Shown here one piece after another: positions 26,601-36,662 of a stretch of 64,000 nt of DNA. The notes beneath the pieces are model-generated. The model was not told where the DNA came from and made no database searches. It saw only the letters and a program-made list of their open reading frames with translations. A program made the translations under genes and the position numbers. The stretch comes from Tanytarsus gracilentus (lineage: Eukaryota; Arthropoda; Insecta; Diptera; Chironomidae): NCBI GenBank assembly GCA_038502055.1, contig JAXRKN010000038.1:2728001-2792000 (forward strand), in the 5' to 3' direction. Positions within the stretch are counted from its first letter, which is position 1, and each line of letters begins with the position of its first letter.

Positions 26601-27274
26601 TCCCACTCATGTTGTACATAAATTTTTTTGTGTGATTTTGCATTACGCATTTTTAGTCTCTTCACCAGAAGCGAGAGAAAAAAAAAGAGAAAGATCAACT
26701 CAAAGTTCATTGTCAGGCGTGTTTGCATTGCGGCTTCGTGTGAAATTTACTGTTAAAAAGTTTACAGCGCCATTGTCAACTAGAAATTGTATTTTCACTT
26801 TCCTTCAAACTCACACAATTCTGACTCTTTCTCATTGTTTGCGATTTCAATTCAATTTTCTCTCCATTCATCCTCGAGGCATTTAACTGTTTAACATGAA
26901 AGTGATTACATTATTTACAGTTTCAATTAAGCGAGCGATATTGTTCTAAAAAATGTCGATGATAAATTTTGAAAGGCTTAATTATATAGCATTATGTCAA
27001 TTTCTGAGTATTGAATTAATTACATTGAAATCAATTTATAAAGTTACGGATTCGTTCCATTTTAATTTTACTTTTTAAGAAGCTGTAAATTTTTTCTGCG
27101 GGGTTTAATCGACTCAGAAGTTTAACCTTCAAGAAATTAAATGAAAAGCGTCGTAAGATTGGTTCATTAATGATTTTAATTATGCAATTACCATAATACT
27201 TTATTAACATTTAAATAATTTTATTACCTACAATTATTTTTTTTAAATTCAAGCTTTAAATTTTTATTAACAAG
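23640..27274. other. Non-coding stretch upstream of the phospholipase gene
   Basis: Holds the PLA2 promoter at its left end, otherwise AT-rich DNA without a gene I can support. A short ATG frame ending CAG before GTAAGC near 25495-25524 looks like a first exon but has no partner exon. Confidence 0.5.
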
Positions 27275-27523
27275 TTAAATCCAAAAATGTGAAACTTTAC
27301 AAATAATTCCAGAAATATGAAATTTCACACGCGTTAAAGCTTCTTTGAAGACTTCCTCAAATGTCTCTTTTCGGAAGTCTTTAGACTGCCCACATGTGCC
27401 GATTGTAAACAAAAGTGCCATTCCAAAAAGAGCGTAGATACTTCCAAGAGCAAACAGCGCAAGCTCCGAGCTTTCAAAAGCTCTCGTGGGAGCCAATTTT
27501 CTCACGGAAAAACTTTCATTCAT
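27275..27523 (-). CDS. Possible small single-pass membrane protein
   Basis: An 82-codon frame starting in a good context (AAAATGAATG), with one hydrophobic segment (ALFALGSIYALFGMALLFTI, about residues 22-41) flanked by charged residues and followed by an amphipathic KETFEEVFKEALTRVKF stretch. It is more GC-rich than its surroundings, which favours coding. It is unrecognised, has no neighbouring gene to support it, and may be an exon of something larger: a GTAAAG donor lies near its end. Confidence 0.3.
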   Translation of the reverse strand: MNESFSVRKLAPTRAFESSELALFALGSIYALFGMALLFTIGTCGQSKDFRKETFEEVFKEALTRVKFHISGIICKVSHFWI

Positions 27524-30500
27524 TTTTCATATAAGCATGAAAGAATTTTCGTTCCTCATTCAGTTTCCATCATCAGCTCTCGTGTGAAACATATTGGGGC
27601 ATAACAGATCCATTCGGTGTATCCGCGCGTGTGAAAAAAGAAGCAGAAGAGAGGAGAAAAAGAAAAATCAATGCCATCAGCACAATTGGATTTTCATTTC
27701 ATTAGATTTTCGCTTATAATTTAAATTTTTTGGTCCAGTGCCAGCTGTAGAGAATCAAAATTCGGTGGAGAATTGAGAACCGAAAAAAGAGAAGGAAAAA
27801 AGTTTTGTTGTGTGTGCAAAAATTCTTGACTGGTGGAAAGTTTTTATCGGTACGGAAATTTTTTTTATTAAACTTTTTCTCATCTTTCTACTTTTTTTGT
27901 GGGTTTCTTTAGTGATTGTTGAGTCCCAAATGAAATTGAAATTGAAAGCATAAGAAAAGTTTGTTTCTTTGCGAAAAATTGAAACATGAAAATATTTAGA
28001 GCACCTATGGATCATTTTATTCGGTCGACACTTTGTATTCTCACCTAGTGACGAAAAATTAATTATTCATTACATTGGGAAAAATTTACAGTGCATGCAT
28101 TATTCATAGAACGTCACCATTGTGTGCGGTTCCTTTCCCTCACTAAATACTTCAACATGCCATGTTACGTGAACGAAGAGCGAAAGATTATTTCAATGTT
28201 TCAAGCGAGTTTACGACTTCTTTGCTTATGCAAATCCCAAAAGGCGAAGAGTTCATGTTAATTGCATTCAACTTGACATTCTCGCTGAAATTTATGTGAA
28301 ATTCTTCAATTTTTATTTTCGTGAAGGATTATAATTGAATGAGTGGAGGAAGTGTTTTAAGTGTGTAATTTAAAATTAAGATAAATAACTCAATGAGTGC
28401 GGCACCCCAAAAAAATTGCAATCCGTGAAAATGCGTGGTGGAAAGGAGCTTCGCGCGTGCTTAAAAAGTTTTCTTCTTACTTGCCTTAGTATTTTTTTGG
28501 AAAAACAACAAGCAGCACCTTCACTCACGCTCCTTTGTTCCCATAGAGTCATTCTTTCCTTTCTTCCTTCCGTACACGCTAGCTATTTTAGAAATTCTCT
28601 TTGTTACCAACAACGGTGTTGTGTTATAGACGTTGTGTGAGGAAATGCAATTCTCACTATTCTTCACAGTATTACGTGATGAAATGAAATAAATTTTCTT
28701 CGCTTCTTTATGCTGATTTGACTTCTAGTTAAATTTATATATGAGTAAGCTAAATTTGAATATTTTGAATCCTCACAAGGGGTAGACACTAATTTTAGAA
28801 CTTAAAAATTTTCTTCTTTAAAGTTTAAAATTTTAATATTTTTCATCTCTGTTCCAGGTGGCGCGCCCTTTTTTTTCTGTGACCTATTTAACTACCTGCG
28901 CTCTTGTTTCTCTTTGTTAAATACCCCTTTTTTCCCCCTCAACAATGGACGTCCCCGCGGGAATCGCCCACCTCGGGAGCTGCAACATACGTTTTGCTTT
29001 AAAGTTTAAAATTTTAAATAAACATAAATTTAAATTCCAATTAATTTTGAGATAAAAAAGATAAATTCACTAATTAGTCCTCTAAAAATATTCGACAATG
29101 ATTACGAAATAAAATTGTTATGCAATAAAGTCTGTGACGTAAAGCAGACTCTTCCTGTTCACATGGAATTTAAATCAAAATTTTTCGACATATTTTGTAT
29201 ATTTTTCTTTTACTTCCTCCCCGAAGCGAAAACTCATATTTCCCAGTCCTCAGTCTTTTGACGATCTTTGACATATTCAAATGGCCATGTGATCGAAATT
29301 TAATGATTTGAAAATAACATTAGCGACATTATATATTCGATTGACAACTTGGGATGGAGCGAATATATTCGAGAGAAAAATGTCCTTGCGGGTTTATGTA
29401 ATATGGATGAAAATCCAAGTGAATGACACAGTCCTGGCATGACAAAGATACAATGAAATTGAGAAAGCTTTAAATAAAATTAGTGTTCAATATCAATCTT
29501 GGGAGCAGCACGATATCGATTACAAAGTGACGCGTGATAATGGAAGAAACAAAAAAGTGGACAATTACTGCGAATCAAAATTAATTTATTTAGGAAATTG
29601 TGGTCGTTGTGCAGATAATTGACGTGAAACAAATTTACAGGATATTTTTCCTTTTGTTCAAACCTTTTTTCGACAACAATGACAAAGTGAAATTTGATGA
29701 TTTTACGACTTTTATTCACGAGGGAGGTCACGAAAAATTTCGATCAAATACATGACGAAAATATCATTTTGTGGGTATTTTGGGTAGAATAAATTCTAAA
29801 TCGTTAAGTCTTACTTAAATATTTTACGAATGTGTAGAATTTGACTTTATTCAAGTTATTTTTGAATCTTATAAACTTTAATATCTCATTCATTACACTA
29901 AAAATAATTTTAAATCTTCTTAAAACAATTTCATAGAATGAAAATTTATGGACAAAACTTTTTAGCTTTCAATGAACATTTTAATGTAAAATAAATGTTT
30001 GCTAACTAAAGTTTAACTCAAACATATTCATTTTAGTAAAACTCATTCTCGATTTAATTAAGGAAAGTGAAAAATATACTTGCATTCATATCAAATTTAA
30101 TTCCTCTTTAATTTTACACTCCGTTGCATCTTCAGAGAAGAAATTACATTGAGCGTATCGTATGAGAGGAAGAGATAAAGGTTTTTATGTTAAAAGGTTG
30201 AATTGTCTTTTCAAATTTGAAAACATTTCTCGTGTGCGATAAAAATTAATCATGAAGGCGTAAGTAAATTTTTTCATCTGTAAAAAGTAAATCCTTTTGT
30301 CTTCTTATGTGCACATGGATTACGAAAAGATAAAAAATTCGTTTGAAAGAAAATTCTTGACAGGGCAGGGGTGAGAAATCTGAAATATTCAAATTGAATT
30401 TACTCAACCCATTTCTTGAGTCTTGAAGTCAGCAATTTTTTAAATTTATTTATTTTATAGAATAAAATCACTTTTTCTGTCTCGCTCATTATTCATAACG

Positions 30501-32248
30501 AGAAATAAAATTTACAGATGAGCGGCAAAGGTTTGACACGATAAAGCGATCTAAAGCACTCTCACGTTCAGCTTAAAAGTAAAATGAAGAAACTTTTAAT
30601 TGCCACAGCAGTTTACACATAATATTTTATGCGGGAGTTTTTCTTCATAATCTCATGAGCATAAAAATAAAATTCATACATCAATGTTTGCATTTCAAAA
30701 ATGACTCGCGAGACTTTTTAGATGTAATGTAATTTTTATTGTGTGCCACTCAAACAGGATTGAAGCTTTTAAAGTTCTTACGGCTTTTATGTGAATACAG
30801 AATTTCTATCAAGTTAGGATGGCAATGGATTATCTCGGGTTTGATAGTGAAAACGTTTTCGGCACCCAAACAGATCGCTTTCATGAGACAAATTTTAAAA
30901 GAAAACAGTCGAAAAAAAATACTTTTGTGAGTTCTGTTTGTTTTTAATTTTCTGTGTTGATATTTTCAATATAAACTTCGGAAGTGATATATTTGCTTTT
31001 ATAGACTTGAAAAAGGTTTAGCTTTATGCTTTTAGAAATATCAATACACGTTTATGCTATGAATGATTAATGATCAGATACAAAAATTATGACTGACCTT
31101 AATGTTTATAAGCACGCATAAAAGTTTTTCTTTAATGGATGTATGGAAGCGACACGATATTGACTTCACAATTTTTCCATAAGAAATTTTCTTATTATTT
31201 GATTTTTTATTCAGCATCTTTTCACATTTTCACCAAGCAATAGCGAGTTTAATAGCATTTTTTTTCGTTCATCGCATTAAATTCTATTGAATTTCCCCCA
31301 TTAAGATCTAAATGATGAGTTTTCTTTAACTTTAACATTGTTAAGATGAATAATGGCGTTTATCCTTGAGTTTATGTTTTTTTTTGCCGGAAGAATGAAA
31401 ATTATGAGCTTAAGACATTGACTGTGAAGCAATAAAATAAAATTTAACGAAGTCTCAATAATTTTAAAGAGATTTCCTTGTCATCCGGCAAAAGAAAGTT
31501 AATCAAAAGGAAAATTTTGTTGTGAACGTTTTGAAATTAAATTCAATCTCGAAAAAAAATCTTTTTATTCCTGAGCAAACAGTAAAAATTACTTTGTCCC
31601 GAGTTTTTCATTAAACACAATCCAAGGAGGGAAAAAACTAAAGTAAGTGCACTGTCACAAGAAGATCAAATAAAAAAGTTTTCTCATAAAGTGTTTGCTA
31701 AAATATCCAGGATAAAAGTTTCAATTATCTTCAGTGAATTAAAGTTTTTCTTTTCATTAATTAAAATAATTTTCTCTAAATCATCATTAAAAATTTAATT
31801 ACAGCAATTTATCTCCTTTTTCAATACCTCATAAATTTCTTTTCTCTTCTTCTTTCTTTTTTGTCTCGAAACTGTCATCAAGCTCAGTTTCATTCGTTCT
31901 ACTTTTATCCATCTCTCTCTTCAAGTCCTTATATAAAGCGTTTGTATTGCAAAAATAAACTTTTTCACATCCACTTTGAGCCACATCTGTGAGCTGTAAA
32001 TCATATTCAATTTCATAGTTTTTCCTTTGTGATTCTCGCACATAATTAAGACTTTTTTGCTTTCCTCACATGTTTTTACTTCACATCATGAAGCTTTTTT
32101 GCATGCAATATTTAGATAGAAAGCTCTTCATGCCGAATGACATCATATTTTTTACTCACATCCTACTTGATAAAGGTTGAGATGATGTAGGTTGAATATA
32201 TAAATTTTCAGCGTTTTGCAGCTTTTTAAAAAAAAGAGCCAACAGGGT
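27524..32248. other. Non-coding stretch with one GC-rich cassette
   Basis: AT-rich DNA with short frames only. Exceptions described separately: the direct-repeat-bounded GC-rich block at 28816-29017 and a coding-like frame without a start codon at 31829-32060 (minus strand). If the asparagine-rich exon at 34339 belongs to Hyperkinetic, this region may be upstream regulatory DNA of that gene. Confidence 0.5.
28816..29017. repeat. Pair of 21-bp direct repeats bounding a GC-rich block
   Basis: A perfect 21-mer, CTTTAAAGTTTAAAATTTTAA read without its first base, occurs at 28816-28836 and 28997-29017. The 160 bp between them have a far higher GC content than the neighbourhood (GGCGCGCC, GGACGTCCCCGCGGG, CACCTCGGGAGCTGC). 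The layout resembles a small insertion with a target duplication, but it has no A-tail or terminal inverted repeat, and 21 bp is long for a TSD. Confidence 0.5.
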
Positions 32249-32272
32249 ATAAAAATGATAAGATAATAATTT

Positions 32273-32337
32273 TATAAAGAAATTGCAAAAAGAACAATTC
32301 GGGTCAGTTTTTAATCAGCTTTGAATCAAATAAGTTC
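32273..32337 (+). promoter_or_regulatory. Core promoter of the LRR/coiled-coil gene (TATA, Inr, DPE)
   Basis: TATAAAG at 32273-32279, an initiator TCAGTT at 32304-32309 with its A at 32306 (33 bp after the TATA start), and AGTTC at 32333-32337, exactly +28 to +32 from that A and fitting the DPE consensus RGWYV. The start codon follows at 32342, so the 5' UTR would be about 36 nt. A second TATAAAA lies at 32249. Confidence 0.6.
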
Positions 32338-32341
32338 ATAA

Positions 32342-33283
32342 ATGAAGATTTTTCTACTTTTAATTTTAGCTTCAGGTGCTTGTGGAATTTTCATCACATG
32401 TAATTTTCGAAACACTCAGCGACCTGTTCTTGGTTTAGTTTACACTTGCGTTGTATCTTTTGTTGATTTTTCTGACAACTCAACGCATTTAACTGGATAC
32501 AATGGAACTCATTTAAGTGGAAATTCAAGCTCTGACGTAGTCGTGATTTGGTTTTCAACTTGTTTTAATTTTAACCTTACAACAGTTCCAAAAGGATTTT
32601 TGAACTTCTTTCCAAACTTTATTGGATTTTATTTTTATGCTTGTCCAATTTCTTTATTAAATGGCGATGAGCTTGAAGAATATCCAAACCTAGAATGGTA
32701 TGCACATTACAATTCAACCCTCACTCGAATTCCTGGAAATTTTTTCGCGCCAACACAAAAAATGATGTTTGTAAATTTTCGCTACAATCAAATTCAGCAT
32801 GTTGGTGAAAATTTTCTGAGTAATTTAGAGAAATTACGACAACTTGCTTTTGAGGGGAACATTTGTATCAATTCAGCAGCGAGTTCATCAGCAATTCCAG
32901 CATTTATTGAAAAATTGATAGAAAATTGTCCTGATATCGAGCCAGAAACAACAACAACTCCTCCAAGATGTGAAATTTATGACTTTGAGGATTTTGTTTG
33001 TGATCTTGATGAAGAAATTGAAATTCTAAAGTTGTCCATTGAAAACTTAAAAACTTCTAATGAAAATTTACAGAATGAAGTTAAAGAAGTGAGTTCAAGA
33101 AATGACGAATTGAAAGCGAATGTTCAAAACTTAGAGAGTGAAATAGAAATTTTCGAGGAAAACGTTAAAAATTTAATCCAACAAAATCAAGAAACGCGAG
33201 AAAATCTGGAAAGTCATTCTGAAATTTTATTACAATTAGAAGCGAAAGTTATCGAGTTATACTCAAGACCTTGCTCATGTTAA
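32342..33283 (+). CDS. Secreted LRR protein with C-terminal coiled coil
   Basis: Intronless, 313 residues. Signal peptide (MKIFLLLILASGACG), then a beta-rich N-terminal part with several NxS/T sequons. Degenerate leucine-rich repeats follow (LEWYAHYNSTLTRIPGNFF, MMFVNFRYNQIQHVGENFL, LEKLRQLAFEGNIC) with a cap ending near residue 196. A short TTTTPP hinge comes next, then two cysteines (CEIYDFEDFVC) and a coiled coil from about 215 to 305 ending in CSC. The order signal-LRR-cysteine pair-coiled coil recalls the mosquito LRIM/APL1 immune proteins, though with far fewer repeats. Orthology is not shown and function is unknown; it could belong to an expanded midge-specific family. Compact promoter upstream and AATAAA at 33298 downstream. 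Confidence 0.8.
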   Translation: MKIFLLLILASGACGIFITCNFRNTQRPVLGLVYTCVVSFVDFSDNSTHLTGYNGTHLSGNSSSDVVVIWFSTCFNFNLTTVPKGFLNFFPNFIGFYFYACPISLLNGDELEEYPNLEWYAHYNSTLTRIPGNFFAPTQKMMFVNFRYNQIQHVGENFLSNLEKLRQLAFEGNICINSAASSSAIPAFIEKLIENCPDIEPETTTTPPRCEIYDFEDFVCDLDEEIEILKLSIENLKTSNENLQNEVKEVSSRNDELKANVQNLESEIEIFEENVKNLIQQNQETRENLESHSEILLQLEAKVIELYSRPCSC

Positions 33284-33297
33284 ATTTGAAATTATTT

Positions 33298-33303
33298 AAT
33301 AAA
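33298..33303 (+). terminator. Poly(A) signal of the LRR/coiled-coil gene
   Basis: AATAAA 15 bp after the stop codon; predicts a very short 3' UTR. Confidence 0.6.
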
Positions 33304-34338
33304 AATTATTGATGAGAAATGTTTCTTCAGTTATGTTAAAAAATATATTTTTAATCCAAAAATAATAAAAATCCAATGGAATTAACTGAATTTCCACAAA
33401 CAAACCAATTGCGGACGATCTAAACAATCTTATTATACAATTTCTTCACAATGCATTAAACAAATATTTTCGTAAAACTTTTAAAATTAAAATTGCAACT
33501 TTAAAGAAAATTTATTAAGTTTTCCTCCAGAGAAAATATGAAAACGTGCACAGCACGAATGATTTGTGGAGAGCTTAGAAAAAAAAGAAATCTGAGATTT
33601 TTTTATTCCGAGCTTTAACGCCTGAAGAGGGTTAAAATATTTCACTTTCATTACTTGAGGTGTCAGTCGGAAAGAGAAAAAAAATCTACATAAATAATTC
33701 AGTTACCAAGGAAGATTTCAAGCAATTTTTTTTAAAGAAGGTTAATTAATTGATTAATTAACTGGAAAATTTTAATCTGTAGTTTTAATTCAATTTGAGA
33801 TTTTTTATGAATTATTAAATAAATTAACACCACTTTTTCACACATTCATGATCAAAAATATATCCCTGAAAATGTCAAGAAAGCAAAAGCTTTCAAAAAG
33901 AAAACTTAATTGGTATTTCTGCTTCCGTTAAAAAAGAGGAAGAAGGAAATTAACAATTGAGCACTTTCGTACGTCAACGCTCGTTAAATATTAGTCATCA
34001 AGTCTCTTTGACTGTATAATTCAATGGAATTTCCGCCACTTCCCTTCGTCACTTTATTATTCACGTGATTTTTTTTTCGAGGCGGTTTCAGGGCTGTAAA
34101 AATTTTCTTGCCTTTCCATTCATGTGTTTGCAAACGCATGAAAAGCTGCAGATAAGCACCAGAGATTACTTGGGTATTAAATGAAAGACACCAAGAGATT
34201 TTTTATGCTGTCAACGAAATTTTTATAGCAGAAAAGAAAGTGACATGAGAAAAACAAATTTTCTCATATTTATTTCTCTCTTAATTGTTACACAGATCGC
34301 CGCTTGAGAATTGAGCTAGAAATAAGAAGATTTCGACC
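33304..34338. other. AT-rich spacer, nothing recognised
   Basis: No open frame, repeat or motif of note between the LRR gene and the asparagine-rich exon candidate. Confidence 0.5.
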
Positions 34339-34448
34339 ATGTCACTGATTATGTGCACAACAAACATCACTCCAAGTAATGACAATAACAACAACAAAAA
34401 TATCACCAACAATAATGAGAGCGATAAAGGTCCCGTCACGATTTATAG
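34339..34448 (+). CDS. Candidate upstream exon, perhaps of Hyperkinetic
   Basis: ATG followed by an asparagine-rich frame (MSLIMCTTNITPSNDN, then DKGPVTIYR) that ends at AG|GTATGT, a good donor. It is on the strand and side expected for a 5' exon of the Kv-beta gene. However, it ends in phase 2 while the first certain Hyperkinetic exon (36663) begins in phase 1. Joining them needs a further small exon or a different donor, for example the weak G|GTTATT about 20 nt downstream. Confidence 0.3.
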
Positions 34449-35141
34449 GTATGTGACCGTTGGTTATTTGCACATGTGTCCTTATTTATCTCATCAAATC
34501 CTCCTCTTAGATGTCCAATTGCTTCACTCGATTGCATGGAAGAATTTACTGGGCACACGCATCACATAGATTATGGTAAGCTTTCATTAACATAAACGTG
34601 TGAAACATTTACTGAATACAAATTTCCTAATAATTGGCAATAAAATTTGTAAAATTCACAAGAAAGGATTTGAATAAAAATTCATTCATAAAAACGATTC
34701 AAGTCGAGCCCATCTAATATGCAAAAAAAAATCATTTTTCGTCCGTAACATTTTACAATAAAAAAATAATAATCGTGAGCTTTACGATTTTTGTATTTTT
34801 ATCAATATAAAAGAGATTACAATCAGCAACTAATTAAGGAGTTTCTTTAAATGAGAAAAATTTCCTGAAAAATAAAGTTTTTATATGTGCACTCATGTTT
34901 ATGTGATGAGCATGACAAGTGAGAAAGTTTCTTATGCTGGCGAAAGCTTAAAAGTTTTCTCTCATAAGAGCTTAAAGGCAAAGTTTCACCATATGGAACG
35001 CAATAAAATGAAAATACTCAAGAAAAGCGAGAAAAACTTGCAATGAGACTTTATTAGTTTTTGTCTCATATTAATCGAATAAAGCTGAGGCAAAATTAAT
35101 TGAACTATTTTGCTCTTTTATAATTTCAAAAATTTTCAAAG
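34449..35141. other. AT-rich spacer or intron
   Basis: No feature seen before the foldback element begins. If the preceding exon is genuine, this is intronic sequence. Confidence 0.4.
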
Positions 35142-36016
35142 TAATCCCTTGTGGCACAGAAAAGGAAAAATAAAGGAATTTTGATGGAACTTGCATGGAA
35201 TCTTTCGGAACTTGCATGGAAAAAAATAACTTGACGGAAATTTGAAGGAATTTAATGGAACTTGACGGAATTTCAATGGAATTTCTGCGACCACTTTACC
35301 GGAAATTTGACGGAATTTGATGGAAAAAAAATCCTTCAAAATTCCATTGGAATTTTTAAGGAAAATTTTGGAATTCCATTGGAAAAGTATAGGAAATTTT
35401 TTCCATTTCTTTTCCACCAAATTTCTTATGGAAATCTTTAGGAATTTTATGGAAAAAAAAATTCCAAAAAAATTCCAAAAATTCCTAAAAAAAAAGATTT
35501 TTAAAAAAATTTTTTTTTAAAAAAAAATTTTTTTTTTTTAAAAAATTTTAAATTTTTTTTAAAAAAAATTTATAAAAAAAAAAATTAAAATTTTTTTTTA
35601 AAAAAAATTTTTAAAAAAAAAATAAAAAATTTTTTTTAAAAAAAAATTTTGTAAATTTTTTTTTAATAAAAAAAAAAAATTTTTTTTAAAAAAAATAAAA
35701 ATTTTTTAAAAAAAATAAAAAAAAAAAAAAAATTTTTTTTAATAAAAAAAAAATTTTTTTTTAAAATTTTAAAAAAAAAAATAAATTTTTTTTAATAAAC
35801 AAAAAAAAACAAACAAAAAAAAAAAAAAAAAAAAAATAAAAAAAAAAATAAAAAAATTTATTGCTCCGGGGGGGGGGCTCTCTTTTCTATTTTTTTTTCG
35901 TGAAATTTTTGGAGAATTTCCTTTTGCCCCTTTTTCCGACGGAATTTTTCCGTCAAGTTCCACCAAAATTCCAGTAAAGTTCCTACATTTTTCCTTTTCT
36001 GTGCTACAAGGGATTA
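35142..36016. mobile_element. Foldback/MITE-like element with 28-bp terminal inverted repeats
   Basis: The left end reads ATCCCTTGTGGCACAGAAAA and continues GGAAAAA; the reverse complement of the right end is the same but for one base (GTAGCAC for GTGGCAC). Both ends abut TA, as expected for Tc1/mariner-type insertion. The left arm (to about 35460) is a run of degenerate units around ACTTGACGGAATTT and ATGGAA; the right arm (about 35930-36016) carries the same units inverted (TTCCGTCAAGTTCC). No transposase frame is present, so the element is non-autonomous. The core is described separately. Confidence 0.8.
35461..35863. repeat. Alternating oligo(A)/oligo(T) core of the foldback element
   Basis: About 400 bp composed almost only of alternating A runs and T runs of 4-20 bases, ending just before a G8-9 run near 35868. 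Every A run can pair with a neighbouring T run. It may be genuine slippage-expanded sequence or a consensus error at an unreadable palindrome. Confidence 0.8.
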
Positions 36017-36662
36017 ACCTTAATTATAAAAATATATAATTACAATTTAGCAATTTTAAATCCATGAAAATTTAAATTATAAAAATACGTTAACGATCTT
36101 CTAGTTTTGAAAAAAAAATTCAAAAATTTTTGCCTTTCACCTTTTTTAATTATAATTCTCGTTAATATCAAAACCATTTGTGCAAACAGAAATGTATTTT
36201 AAGCATAACATTATCATAATGACTTTCGGCCATTTCTAAGAAATTTTCAAAAAGTTTCCTGGAATTTTAATTAATTTTTTTTAAAGTTAATGTTAAAAAT
36301 GCAAAATACTAATTTTCATATTTTTTAAAATGTTCTGTTAAAAACATCTGGCCACCCCACCATAGTGCTGATTCATTTTCATAATTCAATTATGACCACG
36401 AACATGTCTTTCCAAGAACACATAAGGAAAAAAGAAAATGTCATTGGCTCTTGTAGTGATAGAAAAAAATTCCTTCACATCTAAGTGATTGAGCGAATTA
36501 AGCACTGACATTTTGAACAGAAAAATCATTTCTGCCAAACACATTTTTTTGCGAAAACATTTAATTTCATAACCTTGAAGTAATTCCAAGTATTTTGATA
36601 ACATAAAAGCTGATAAAATATTAATAAAGTTTATCGATGTGTTTTTCTTTTGGCTCTCTTAG
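36017..36662. other. Spacer or intron before the first certain Hyperkinetic exon
   Basis: AT-rich; ends in the acceptor CTCTCTTAG at 36662. No coding exon recognised, although a small missing Hyperkinetic exon could lie here. Confidence 0.4.

Noticed and set aside
35136..35520. ORFs of 67-94 codons on both strands
   Set aside because: Translations of the repeated units of the foldback element (FPLKFRQ-type repeats), not genes.
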